Shown in pieces: positions 1 to 7,401 of a stretch of DNA of 9,821 bases. The notes below the pieces were generated by a model. That model ran no database searches. It was not told where the DNA came from and saw only the letters and a list, made by a program, of their open reading frames with translations. Origin of the DNA: an uncultured Oscillospiraceae bacterium (lineage in GTDB: Bacteria; Bacillota; Clostridia; Oscillospirales; Acutalibacteraceae); assembly GCA_900545625.1 (NCBI GenBank), contig UQZS01000060.1:1-9821 (forward strand), read 5' to 3'. Every line of letters begins with the position of its first letter. Positions within the stretch are counted from its first letter, which is position 1. Both the position numbers and the translations under genes were made by a program.

Positions 1-1
1 C

Positions 2-1882
2 GGCGGCAGACCCGGCGCCCGCCCGAAAAACACGGGGAAAACGCTGCGGCGGCTGTTCGGCTATATCTCCAAACGCAAATGGCTTTTGGTGCTCGTGCTC
101 CTTCTGGTGCTCGCCAGCACCCTCGGCATGGTCGCGGCGGCGTATTTTATCCGTGTGCTCACGGACGATTATTTGCTGCCGCTCATCGCGGCGGGGCCCG
201 AAAACGCGGACTTCGGCCCGCTTGTGCGGATGCTTGCGCGCATGGCGATCCTGTTCATTGCAAGCTCCCTCGCGTCGTTCGGTTACGCGCGCATCATGCT
301 CACGCTTTCGCAGTCCACGGTCAACATCTTGCGGCGCGACCTGTTCGACGCGATGCAGGATCTGCCGATCGCGTATTTTGACAAGCACACGCACGGCGAG
401 CTCATGAGCCGCTACACCAACGATGTGGATACCGTCCGAAATTTTCTGAGCATGGGCTTTGTGCAAACCATTTCGTCTCTCGTGTCGGTCGTTGCAACGT
501 TCGGCATGATGCTGTTTTTAAGCCTGCGGCTGACGGCGATCATGCTCGTGTTCATCGCGATCATGCTGCTCATCATCCGCGCCATGGGAAGTAAGAGCGG
601 CAAGTATTTCCGCGCGCAGCAAAAGGCGCTGGGTGCGGCGAACGGCTTTATCGAGGAGACCATTGAGGGGCAGAAGGTCGTCAAAATATTCAACCATGAG
701 GAAAAGGTGCTCGCCGAATTCAGCGAGCTCAACGACGGGCTCCAGCACGCGGCGACGTCTGCGAACACGTATGCGAGCGCCCTGATGCCCATCATGGGCA
801 ACTTCTCGCACATCGTCTACGCAGTCATTGCGGCGGCCGGCGGCGCGTTTGTGATCGGCGGAACGCTTTCGGTCGGTACGGCGCTGTCGTTTTTGCAGTA
901 TACGCGCTCGTTCACGCAGCCGCTGACGAATCTCTCGCAGCAGTTCAACAACATCCTGTCCGCCCTTGCCGGCGCGGAACGCATTTTCGAGGTGCTCGAT
1001 GAAAAACCCGAAGCGGACGACGGCTATGTGCGGCTCGTCAACGCCGCATACGACAAAAGCGGGCAGCTTACGGAATGTGACGCGCACACCGGGCTTTGGG
1101 CGTGGAAGCATACCCACACGGCGGACGGCTCCGTGACCTATAAAAAATTAGAGGGCGACGTGGTGTTTGAGCATGTGTCCTTCAGCTACGACGGCAAAAA
1201 GACCGTGCTTGACGATGTTTCGCTGTATGCGAAGCCCGGGCAGAAGATCGCATTCGTCGGCTCAACGGGGGCGGGCAAGACCACCATCACGAACCTGCTC
1301 AACCGGTTTTATGAGATCCGGGAGGGGAAGATCCGTTACGACGGCATCAACATCCAAAAGATCAAAAAGGCGGACCTGCGCCGCTCGCTTGCGATGGTAT
1401 TACAGGATACGCACCTGTTCACCGGCACCGTGGAGGACAATATCCGTTACGGGAATTTGGACGCCACGCACGAGCAGGTGGTGGCGGCGGCGAAGCTTGC
1501 CAACGCCGACGATTTCATCACGCGCCTGCCGCAGGGCTATGATACCGTGATCACGGGCGACGGGGCGAACCTGTCGCAGGGGCAGCGGCAGCTGCTCGCC
1601 ATTGCGCGCGCCGCCGTAGCGGACCCGCCGGTGCTGGTGCTCGACGAAGCGACCAGCTCCATCGACACGCGCACCGAAAGCCTTGTGGAACAGGGCATGG
1701 ACAAACTCATGCAGGGACGCACGACCTTTGTCATCGCGCACCGCCTTTCCACCGTGCGCAACGCGGACGCGATCATGGTGCTCGAACACGGCAGGATCAT
1801 CGAGCGCGGCGACCATGAAAGCCTGCTTGCGCAAAAAGGCAGGTATTACCAGCTGTATACCGGGCAGTTTGAATTGACCTGA
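2..1882 (+). CDS. ABC exporter half-transporter, permease fused to ATPase (5' end missing)
   Basis: The reading frame is open from the first bases, so the true start lies upstream; a TTG at 86 is internal and not a credible start. A basic N-terminal stretch is followed by about six hydrophobic segments (first at about 80-150, last ending near 930), then a nucleotide-binding domain. The ATPase motifs are complete: Walker A GSTGAGKT at 1259-1282, Q-loop Gln at 1403, signature LSQGQ at 1571-1585, Walker B VLVLDE with catalytic Glu at 1646-1648, and H-loop His at 1739. The protein is therefore a membrane exporter half that must dimerise. About 40 extra residues (roughly 1021-1150, containing GLWAWKH) sit between the permease and the ATPase; this insert is, from memory, common in Firmicute half-exporters that pair with a second gene, so a partner directly upstream is inferred. 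The substrate (drug, lipid or peptide) cannot be told from sequence. An intrinsic terminator follows at once, so this is the last gene of its transcript. Confidence 0.93.
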   Translation, partial: GGRPGARPKNTGKTLRRLFGYISKRKWLLVLVLLLVLASTLGMVAAAYFIRVLTDDYLLPLIAAGPENADFGPLVRMLARMAILFIASSLASFGYARIMLTLSQSTVNILRRDLFDAMQDLPIAYFDKHTHGELMSRYTNDVDTVRNFLSMGFVQTISSLVSVVATFGMMLFLSLRLTAIMLVFIAIMLLIIRAMGSKSGKYFRAQQKALGAANGFIEETIEGQKVVKIFNHEEKVLAEFSELNDGLQHAATSANTYASALMPIMGNFSHIVYAVIAAAGGAFVIGGTLSVGTALSFLQYTRSFTQPLTNLSQQFNNILSALAGAERIFEVLDEKPEADDGYVRLVNAAYDKSGQLTECDAHTGLWAWKHTHTADGSVTYKKLEGDVVFEHVSFSYDGKKTVLDDVSLYAKPGQKIAFVGSTGAGKTTITNLLNRFYEIREGKIRYDGINIQKIKKADLRRSLAMVLQDTHLFTGTVEDNIRYGNLDATHEQVVAAAKLANADDFITRLPQGYDTVITGDGANLSQGQRQLLAIARAAVADPPVLVLDEATSSIDTRTESLVEQGMDKLMQGRTTFVIAHRLSTVRNADAIMVLEHGRIIERGDHESLLAQKGRYYQLYTGQFELT

Positions 1883-1883
1883 A

Positions 1884-1923
1884 AAAACGGGCTTCCGTTC
1901 CATTTGGAACAGAAGCCCGTTTT
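1884..1923 (+). terminator. Intrinsic terminator of the ABC exporter gene
   Basis: A perfect 12-bp arm AAAACGGGCTTC (1884-1895) pairs with GAAGCCCGTTTT (1912-1923). One C/A mismatch follows, then GTTCC/GGAAC, closing a 4-base ATTT loop (1902-1905). It begins two bases after the stop codon. The arms are A-rich and T-rich at the ends, so it could also act on the other strand. Confidence 0.9.
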
Positions 1924-1956
1924 AGATGGTAGATGTTAGATGCTGGATATTAGATG
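1922..1956 (+). repeat. Heptad-repeat tract 1 (five 7-bp units)
   Basis: Five in-register 7-bp units: TTAGATG, GTAGATG, TTAGATG, CTGGATA, TTAGATG. The first unit overlaps the T-run of the exporter terminator. The core TTAGA plus two variable bases matches the core T(C/T)AGA of the three other tracts in the window. It forms a convergent pair with the inverted tract at 2019-2053. Confidence 0.8.
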
Positions 1957-2018
1957 TGGAGCGGAGGAGTTTGTGCGAAGCCGCGGCGGTGCGGAAAAAA
2001 GCCTGCACCGCATCTATT
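1957..2018. other. Spacer between heptad tracts 1 and 2, with a GC-rich hairpin
   Basis: This stretch has no gene. It contains GCGGTGC (1986-1992) pairing with GCACCGC (2005-2011) around a 12-base loop. The 8-bp palindrome GCCGCGGC (1980-1987) recurs at 8066-8073, at a similar distance from the other right-hand tract. The sequence after each palindrome is loosely alignable (TG.G, AA, CCTGC, CATC in the same order), suggesting the two loci are related elements. Confidence 0.5.
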
Positions 2019-2053
2019 TTCTGACTGCTGACCACTGAAATCTAATCTCTGTC
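2019..2053 (-). repeat. Heptad-repeat tract 2 (five units, inverted)
   Basis: Read on the plus strand the units are TTCTGAC, TGCTGAC, CACTGAA, ATCTAAT, CTCTGTC. On the minus strand they give the core T(C/T)AGA with two variable bases, more degenerate than tract 1. It is the inverted partner of tract 1, 62 bp away. Confidence 0.65.
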
Positions 2054-2073
2054 CGCAGCCGCAAAAACCCGCC

Positions 2074-2111
2074 AAATAAAAACCCCCCTTTCCCTGCGAG
2101 GGGAAGGGGGG
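2074..2111 (-). terminator. Intrinsic terminator of the glutamate synthase operon
   Basis: On the minus strand GGGGGG-AA-G-GGG (plus 2100-2111) pairs with the arm CCCCCCTTTCCC (plus 2083-2094): 12 pairs including one G-T wobble, closed by a 5-base loop at 2095-2099. It is followed on the minus strand by TTTTTATTT (plus 2074-2082). It lies about 50 bp beyond the stop of the last operon gene and faces the exporter terminator. Confidence 0.88.
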
Positions 2112-2164
2112 TACAGCGTTTCGACTGTGCAAAACCTGCCTGCCGCATATCCGGCAGCTAAAAT

Positions 2165-2902
2165 CTAATTCGGGGTATACAAATTCGCATACGGCCGCGA
2201 GGTGGTGGGTACGAGCTTTTGGAACGGGACTTTTAAAATTTCCGCCGCGTCCCCGCCGAAGCGCGCGCAGTATTCATGGACAAAGCGGTTCAAGTCCGTA
2301 AGATCCTTTTCATCGGGCGCAAGCACGGCAATGTGTTCGCTGAGATTCTCCTGCGGGACTTCGCCGCGCACGAAAATGCGGCCGCCGTGCATGCCCGTGG
2401 CGCAGTGCGCGCCGACGATCGGGTGCGTGTCCGCACGGTCGAGCCCCAAAACGACGAGCGTCCCGCCCGCCATATATTCGCCGAGGAACGCCCCGACCGT
2501 GCCGCCGATAACGATAACCGGCTGCATCTCGCGGAATTCCTTCATATGGATGCCTGCGCGCGAGCCGGCGCGCTTTTCGACATAGATCTCGCCGTCGCGC
2601 ATGGCGTAGCCGAGCGTGTCGCCCACATGCCCGTGCACCGTGACGGAGCCGCCGCCCATGGTGTTGCCGACCGCCTCCTGCCCGTTGCCGAAGACCTCGA
2701 TCGTGCCGCCGTTCAAGTACGCGCCCATGTCGTTGCCGGGCGTGCCGTGGACTTCCAGGCGTTTGCCGCGGTCGAGCCCCGCGCCGATGTAGCGCTGCCC
2801 GTTCACGTCTTCGATGCGCACTTCATTTTCCGTTTCCAGCGCCTCGCGCACTTCGGCGTTCAGCGTGCGGAAGCCGCGCTTGCCTGCCATAATGATCTTC
2901 AT
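2165..2902 (-). CDS. Glutamate synthase GXGXG-domain subunit (stand-alone GltB C-terminal domain)
   Basis: This 245-residue protein corresponds to the right-handed beta-helix domain that ends the classical GltB large subunit; the same fold occurs in formylmethanofuran dehydrogenase subunit C. Repeated glycine turns are visible at about residues 52-150: GNDMGAYLNGG, GNTMGGGSV, GDTLGYAMRDGEI, GAFLGEYMAGGT. The domain is structural and has no catalytic residues of its own; in GltB it packs between the amidotransferase and synthase domains. The ATG at 2902 overlaps the stop of the upstream gene by 4 bp (ATGA) and is preceded by GGGAGGTG at 7-base spacing, so translation is probably coupled. It is the last gene of the operon, followed by an intrinsic terminator. 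FwdC-like function is the alternative, but the neighbouring glutamate synthase subunits make the call secure. Confidence 0.93.
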   Translation of the reverse strand: MKIIMAGKRGFRTLNAEVREALETENEVRIEDVNGQRYIGAGLDRGKRLEVHGTPGNDMGAYLNGGTIEVFGNGQEAVGNTMGGGSVTVHGHVGDTLGYAMRDGEIYVEKRAGSRAGIHMKEFREMQPVIVIGGTVGAFLGEYMAGGTLVVLGLDRADTHPIVGAHCATGMHGGRIFVRGEVPQENLSEHIAVLAPDEKDLTDLNRFVHEYCARFGGDAAEILKVPFQKLVPTTSRPYANLYTPN

Positions 2903-4152
2903 GCGCGCACACCTCCCGTCAGTTTTTCGGTGCGGATGTCCCGCGCATAGAGCATCAGCCCCGGTTCGTCCAAAAGATCTCCCGAAAGCGTGTTCAGCTC
3001 CACCCTGTTTTGAATCAGCGATGTGTAGATGCCTGCGCGCTCGGAGGCATTTAACAGCACGAAGCCGACCAGCCGGTTATCTTTGATAAGAAGCCGTTTG
3101 CCGGAATTTTCGCCTTCGCGTGAAAGCACGGTCGCGCCCTCGGCGCGGATGAGCCCGCAGGTACAGATGCGAAGCCCGAAAAAGTCGATCGCGTTGACCG
3201 CGAAGCTGCCCGTGTCCTTATGCTCGACGCCTGCCATGTTGTATGCGGCGGTCTCGCCCTCGCGCACGGCGTTGGGCCACAGGGCGATGATCTTTTCCTG
3301 CCCGTCCAAAATGTCGTAGCTTCGCACACAGTCGCCCGCGGCGAAAATGCCGGGGACGGTCGTCTCCATGGTGTCGTGGTTCACGGTGATGCCGCGGTTC
3401 ACGTCTGCGCCCGCGCTTTCTGCGAGCGCCGTGTTCGGGCGCACGCCCACGGCGAGCACCAACAGGTCGCAAGGCAGCGTCTTGCCGCTTTTAAGCATTA
3501 CGGAGGTGATCTTGTCTTCCCCCTCGGCGCGCACCACCGTGTCGCCGAGCAGCGTTTCCACACCGTTTGCATTCAGGTGGGCACGCACCGTCTTTGCCGC
3601 TTCGTCATCCAAAATGGACGGCAGCACCTTGTCGGCAAGCTCCACGACCGTCACGCTTTCGACGAGCGGCCGCAGCCCCTCGGCGGCTTTTAAGCCGATC
3701 AGTCCCGCGCCGATGATGACCGCGTGCATGTTCGGTTTCGCATAGGCTTTGAGCCGTTCGGACTCGCGCATGGTCAGGAAGGTGAACACATTGTCCTGCG
3801 CGCCGACGTTTTCCATCGGCGGCACAAAAGGCACGGAGCCCGTCGCGAGCAGGAGCTTATCGAATTTGTATGTTTCGCCGCCCTCGGTCGTAAGTGCACC
3901 CGCCTGCACGGCGGCGACGCGGGTGTTTGTGCGCACCGTAATGCGGTTCTTCTCGTAAAAGTCCGACGGCTGCAAATAAATTCGGTCGGCGCCGACCTTA
4001 TCTTTTAAGTAGTAAGAAATGATGGGCCGGGAATACGGAAGATACGCTTCCTCCGTAAACAGGGTGATCTCGCAGCCGGGGTCCAGCGCGCGCAGGGTCT
4101 TGGCGCAGGAAAGCCCCGCCGCCGAAGCGCCGGCGATGGCATACCGTTTCAT
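2899..4152 (-). CDS. FAD/NAD(P)-dependent oxidoreductase, electron-input subunit
   Basis: A 417-residue flavoprotein of the pyridine nucleotide-disulfide oxidoreductase superfamily. An N-terminal FAD-binding Rossmann motif IAGASAAG lies at residues 6-13, then LLATGSVP (101-108), a second dinucleotide-binding motif VIIGAGLIG (145-153), and the second FAD-contact motif GIFAAGDC (268-275). There is no redox-active CxxxxC near the first motif, so it is not a disulfide reductase. It resembles the NADH-rubredoxin reductase / NirB N-terminal type rather than GltD, since it lacks GltD's N-terminal Fe-S domain. Its place between the polyferredoxin and the GXGXG subunit suggests it passes electrons from NAD(P)H to the Fe-S proteins, or the reverse. 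The ATG at 4152 overlaps the upstream stop by 4 bp and has GGAGGTGA at about 6-base spacing. The pyridine nucleotide preference cannot be read with confidence. Confidence 0.9.
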   Translation of the reverse strand: MKRYAIAGASAAGLSCAKTLRALDPGCEITLFTEEAYLPYSRPIISYYLKDKVGADRIYLQPSDFYEKNRITVRTNTRVAAVQAGALTTEGGETYKFDKLLLATGSVPFVPPMENVGAQDNVFTFLTMRESERLKAYAKPNMHAVIIGAGLIGLKAAEGLRPLVESVTVVELADKVLPSILDDEAAKTVRAHLNANGVETLLGDTVVRAEGEDKITSVMLKSGKTLPCDLLVLAVGVRPNTALAESAGADVNRGITVNHDTMETTVPGIFAAGDCVRSYDILDGQEKIIALWPNAVREGETAAYNMAGVEHKDTGSFAVNAIDFFGLRICTCGLIRAEGATVLSREGENSGKRLLIKDNRLVGFVLLNASERAGIYTSLIQNRVELNTLSGDLLDEPGLMLYARDIRTEKLTGGVRA

Positions 4153-4592
4153 TCCGTATCACCTCCGACTTCTACATAGACAAGCGCCCGGTTCGGGCAG
4201 TTTTTCACGCACGCGGGCTCGCCCGTCTCTTGGCACAGGTCGCATTTTACGGCAGTGCGCCCCGCCTTGATGCACCCCACGGGGCAGACCGCAAGGCAGG
4301 TCATGCACCCGATGCAGCGCGACTCGTCGCAAAAGACGATGCCCGTTTCGGGATCCTTCTGCATCGCGCCCGTGATACAGGCGTTCACACAGGCGGGGTC
4401 ATCACAGTGGCGGCAGTTGACCGCGACAGAATCGTGTGTGTCGCCCTCCACGGTGATGCGGGAAACGGGAACGGGATCTTCGCGAAGATGCGCGCGCACC
4501 ACGTTTTTGGATTTGGAATGCGCGGTGCGGCAAAACACCTCGCACAGCTTGCAGTCGAGACAAAGGGCTTCTCTGGCGATCACTTTTTTCAT
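4149..4592 (-). CDS. Polyferredoxin with four predicted 4Fe-4S clusters (HycB/CooF-like)
   Basis: A 147-residue soluble electron carrier with 16 candidate ligand cysteines in four groups: C11/14/17/21, C60/63/68/72, C93/96/99/103 and C117/120/128/132. The spacings (CxxCxxCxxxC, CxxCx4CxxxC, CxxCxxCxxxCP, CxxCx7CxxxCP) are those of HycB/CooF/DmsB-type proteins that wire a flavoprotein or dehydrogenase to a partner. Two further cysteines (88, 107) fall outside the pattern. There is no signal peptide, so it is cytoplasmic. Clusters 1 and 4, and 2 and 3, are expected to pair by family precedent. It starts 15 bp after the synthase subunit; its GGGAGG ribosome site overlaps that gene's TAA, and it overlaps the downstream flavoprotein gene by 4 bp. 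Its inferred role is to link the flavoprotein to the ferredoxin domain of the synthase. Confidence 0.9.
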   Translation of the reverse strand: MKKVIAREALCLDCKLCEVFCRTAHSKSKNVVRAHLREDPVPVSRITVEGDTHDSVAVNCRHCDDPACVNACITGAMQKDPETGIVFCDESRCIGCMTCLAVCPVGCIKAGRTAVKCDLCQETGEPACVKNCPNRALVYVEVGGDTE

Positions 4593-4607
4593 GGTCTGTT
4601 CCCTCCC

Positions 4608-6110
4608 TTATTCTCCGGCGTGGGCAATGCCGAGGATCGAAAGCTCGCGGTCGGTAAGCCCGATGCCGCGCAGCATCAAACGGTTGCCGCGCAGGGAATC
4701 GATGGAGTTAAGGCCCATGCCGCCGAGCATCTCCTTGATTTCGTGGTTCCATGCGTTGATCAGGTTCACCACGCGCTCGTGCATGATCTCGGGGTTCAGG
4801 CGCTTGACGAGATCGGGCCGCTGGGTCGCGATGCCCCAGTTGCACTTGCCCGTGTGGCACTGCTGGCACATGTGGCAGCCCATGGCAATAAGCGGGGCGG
4901 AGGCGACATATACCGCGTCCGCGCCCAGTGCGATGGCTTTGACGATGTCCGCCGAATTGCGGAACGAACCCGCCGCCACAAGCGAGACCGTGCCGCGGAT
5001 GCTCTCGTCGCGCAACCTCTGGTCTGCCGCCGCGAGCGCAAGCTCGATGGGCAGACCCACGTTGTCGCGGATGCGCGTAGGCGCCGCACCCGTGCCGCCG
5101 CGGAAGCCGTCCATCACCACTATGTCCGCGCCCGCGCGCGCCACGCCGGAGACGATGGCGGCGCAGTTGTGCACCGCCGCGATCTTGACTGCCACGGGCT
5201 TTTTATACTGCGTCGCTTCCTTGAGCGACCAGATGAGCTGGCGCAGATCCTCGATGGAGTAAATATCATGGTGCGGCGCGGGGGAAATGGCGTCCGACCC
5301 TTCGGGGATCATGCGCGCGTTGCTGACCTCGACCGTCACTTTTTCGCCGGGCAGGTGCCCGCCGATGCCGGGCTTCGCGCCCTGACCGATCTTGATCTCG
5401 ATAAAGCGGGAATTCTCCAGATAATCCTTGTATACACCGAAGCGGCCCGACGCGACTTGCACGACGGCGCAGTCGCTGTATTCCCGCAGCCCCGGATGCA
5501 TGCCGCCCTCACCGGTGTTGAACAGCGTCCCGAGCTTGCGCGCCGCCATTGCGAGCGACTTCTGTGCGTTAAAGGAGATCGAGCCAAAGGACATGGCGGA
5601 AAATAGAATGGGCGTTTCCAGCTTGATCTGCGGCTCGAGCTTGGTTTTGAGCTTCCCGTCTTTATGGAATTCCAGCTTTTTCGGCTTTCTTCCGAGATAC
5701 GTGCGGATCTCCATGGGCTCTCGAAGCGGGTCAATGGAGGGGTTCGTCACTTGGCTTGCATTCAACAGGATGTGATCCCAATAGATCGGGTACGGCTTGT
5801 TGTTGGACATCCCCGAAAGCAGCACGCCGCCGGTTTCGGCCTGCTTGAGGATCTCCTGCTGGACGACGGGTGTCCAGTTGTGGTGCGTTTTGTACGCCAT
5901 GTCGAAGGCTTTGATCTTAATGGCGTGTGTCGGGCAGATGGTCGCGCAGCGGTGGCAGGCAACGCATTTGCGCTCGTCGGCGAGCACGGTCTTGCCGTCC
6001 TCGTCGAAATAGTGCACCTCATACGAGCATTGCCGCACGCACGCGCCGCACGAAATGCAGCGCGACGGGTTGCGCTCGACTTCAAATTCGGGAACCATGT
6101 AGTCCATCAT
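4608..6110 (-). CDS. Glutamate synthase FMN-binding subunit with N-terminal ferredoxin domain
   Basis: This 500-residue protein is the catalytic synthase half of split (archaeal-type) glutamate synthase: it would aminate 2-oxoglutarate to glutamate on FMN. Residues 18-60 hold two 4Fe-4S motifs (C18/21/24/28 and C49/52/55/59). The FMN (beta/alpha)8 barrel follows: SAMSFGSIS at 171-179, GQGAKPGIGGHLPG at 242-255, SPAPHHDIYS at 276-285, and DGFRGGTGAAP at 334-344. The 3Fe-4S site of GltB is present as C412-x5-C418-x4-C423, with an additional Cys at 415. The ATG at 6110 overlaps the upstream stop (ATGA). An in-frame second ATG at 6107 sits 7 bases from GGAGGTGG, against 4 for the first, so initiation at Met2 is equally likely. 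Classical GltB is about 1,500 residues; the missing domains are encoded by the first and last genes of this operon. Confidence 0.95.
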   Translation of the reverse strand: MMDYMVPEFEVERNPSRCISCGACVRQCSYEVHYFDEDGKTVLADERKCVACHRCATICPTHAIKIKAFDMAYKTHHNWTPVVQQEILKQAETGGVLLSGMSNNKPYPIYWDHILLNASQVTNPSIDPLREPMEIRTYLGRKPKKLEFHKDGKLKTKLEPQIKLETPILFSAMSFGSISFNAQKSLAMAARKLGTLFNTGEGGMHPGLREYSDCAVVQVASGRFGVYKDYLENSRFIEIKIGQGAKPGIGGHLPGEKVTVEVSNARMIPEGSDAISPAPHHDIYSIEDLRQLIWSLKEATQYKKPVAVKIAAVHNCAAIVSGVARAGADIVVMDGFRGGTGAAPTRIRDNVGLPIELALAAADQRLRDESIRGTVSLVAAGSFRNSADIVKAIALGADAVYVASAPLIAMGCHMCQQCHTGKCNWGIATQRPDLVKRLNPEIMHERVVNLINAWNHEIKEMLGGMGLNSIDSLRGNRLMLRGIGLTDRELSILGIAHAGE

Positions 6111-7201
6111 TCCGCCACCTCCGCAAACGGGATGAAGACGGGCGTGCCGCCGTCCACCGCCGCAATGGATTCGGGGTCGGGGCAGATCACGCGAATTGCG
6201 GACTCCTCCGACGCAAAATAGGTTTTGCTGCCCTTTGTCGCTTGGATGAGCGAGCGCAGCTTCAGCCGGTCGTTGAGCGCAAGGATGCCCTGCTTAAAGC
6301 CGACTAAGATCGAGAAAGGCCCGTTGATGAGCGCCCCGGAGTAGACCGCCCGCAGCGCGGTGCAGATCTCGCGTTCCTCGTCGGGCATGCGGTCGATCAC
6401 ATCCCACTCGGGCGCGGCGAGCACCTTTGCCGCCGTTTCCAGCGTCAGCCCCTGCCGGCGCACCAGCAGGTCAAACAGGTAAGTAATGACCTCGGTGTCG
6501 GTCTGCAAATTGCATTTGTAGCCGAACTGCTCAACGTAGCGGCGGTTCGCGTCGTAGCTCGAAATTTCGCCGTTGTGGACGATCGACCAGTCAAGCAGTG
6601 TGAACGGGTGCGCGCCGCCCCACCAGCCGGGGGTGTTCGTCGGAAAGCGCCCGTGTGCGGTCCAGGTGTGCGCCTTGTATTCATCGAGCATGTAATATTC
6701 GCCGACATCCTCGGGGTAACCGACCGCCTTGAACGCGCCCATGTTCTTGCCGCTCGAAAAGACGAACGCGCCCGGTATCGTGTTATTGATGCGGATGACG
6801 CACCGCGCGGTGTATTCGTCCGCGTCGTAGTCGTTCTTGCGCATCTTGCTTTGCGGCACCATGCCGAAATAGCGCCAAATGAGCGGCGCATGGCGAATGG
6901 ATCTGACCTTGCGCGTCGGGATCTGCTCAAACGTCTCGATGTCGAAGTGCCGGAAGAGGAATTCCTCGGTACGTACGCGCGCATCGTTGTCATCGTAGAA
7001 GATATGGAACGCATAATACTCCTTGTGCTCGGGGTAGATGCCGTAGGCGGCAAAGCCCCCGCCCAAGCCGTTGGAGCGGTCGTGCATGAGCGCGATGCTC
7101 TCAATGATGTCCGCCCCCGAAAAGCGCGCGCCGCCGCGGTCGATGATCGCCGAAATGGCGCACCCGGAGGGGATGCGTACTTCGCCTTCGCGTTTTAACA
7201 T
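6107..7201 (-). CDS. Class II glutamine amidotransferase subunit of split glutamate synthase
   Basis: This 364-residue N-terminal-nucleophile glutaminase would release ammonia from glutamine for the synthase subunit. The family motifs are present: IPSGCAISAI at residues 10-19 with candidate nucleophile Cys14, HGRFPTN (183-189, glutamine-binding Arg), HNGEISSY (209-216, oxyanion-hole Asn-Gly) and TDTEVI (234-239). No Met lies closer to Cys14, so the first 13 residues must be a propeptide removed to free the Cys amino group, as known for large-subunit GltB and some PurF proteins. The ATG at 7201 is preceded by GAGG 4-5 bases upstream. It is the first gene of the operon and overlaps the next by 4 bp. 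Asparagine synthetase-type and PurF-type amidotransferases share the fold, but the adjacent FMN synthase and GXGXG genes fix the assignment. Confidence 0.93.
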   Translation of the reverse strand: MLKREGEVRIPSGCAISAIIDRGGARFSGADIIESIALMHDRSNGLGGGFAAYGIYPEHKEYYAFHIFYDDNDARVRTEEFLFRHFDIETFEQIPTRKVRSIRHAPLIWRYFGMVPQSKMRKNDYDADEYTARCVIRINNTIPGAFVFSSGKNMGAFKAVGYPEDVGEYYMLDEYKAHTWTAHGRFPTNTPGWWGGAHPFTLLDWSIVHNGEISSYDANRRYVEQFGYKCNLQTDTEVITYLFDLLVRRQGLTLETAAKVLAAPEWDVIDRMPDEEREICTALRAVYSGALINGPFSILVGFKQGILALNDRLKLRSLIQATKGSKTYFASEESAIRVICPDPESIAAVDGGTPVFIPFAEVAE

Positions 7202-7366
7202 GTTACCTCACACCCTGTGCTGTGGATTTTCGGGACGGGAAGCCCTGCGCGGAACCGACCGCCGCAAGCAACGTGCCCGCGCCGTGCTGTCGTGCACGTA
7301 TCCTGCACGCCGCCCCGGACAAATTGCAGGATTTACGAAGAAATCTTGCAATTTTTAAAAAATATG
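7202..7366 (-). promoter_or_regulatory. 5' leader of the glutamate synthase operon, with a near-terminal hairpin
   Basis: About 165 nt lie between the predicted start site and the ATG. Near the 5' end, plus 7324-7351 forms a hairpin. On the minus strand TTGCA-A-GATTT pairs with AAATC-C-TGCAA around a 6-base loop CTTCGT, with one A/C mismatch, and the stem can be extended by flanking A/T pairs. On the plus strand the same hairpin is followed by T5, resembling a weak terminator. I did not recognise a glutamine riboswitch or other known motif here. The remainder is GC-rich. Confidence 0.4.
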
Positions 7367-7372
7367 TTCCTT

Positions 7373-7401
7373 ATTCTATAGGAAAACCATTATTTTTGCA
7401 A
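7373..7401 (-). promoter_or_regulatory. Predicted sigma-A-type promoter of the glutamate synthase operon
   Basis: On the minus strand TTGCAA (plus 7401-7396) and TAGAAT (plus 7378-7373) are separated by 17 bp. The box matches are 4/6 and 5/6. The surroundings are AT-rich compared with the rest of the window. A start near 7366 is inferred. Confidence 0.55.

Noticed and set aside
518..1117. Minus-strand frame (199 codons) opposite the exporter gene
   Set aside because: It is antisense to the permease region, with Arg/Val/Asp-rich low-information composition.
1922..2053. CRISPR array
   Set aside because: The repeat units are only 7 bp with no unique spacers between them, and no cas gene is present.
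2899..4152. Assignment of the flavoprotein as GltD (glutamate synthase small subunit)
   Set aside because: The GltD N-terminal Fe-S domain is absent, and the motif order and length fit the NADH-rubredoxin-reductase-like group better.
4230..5606. Long plus-strand frame (458 codons)
   Set aside because: It lies antisense to the synthase and polyferredoxin genes, whose motifs are unmistakable. Its product is rich in His, Arg, Ala and Asp with no family resemblance, as expected for an antisense frame in GC-rich DNA.
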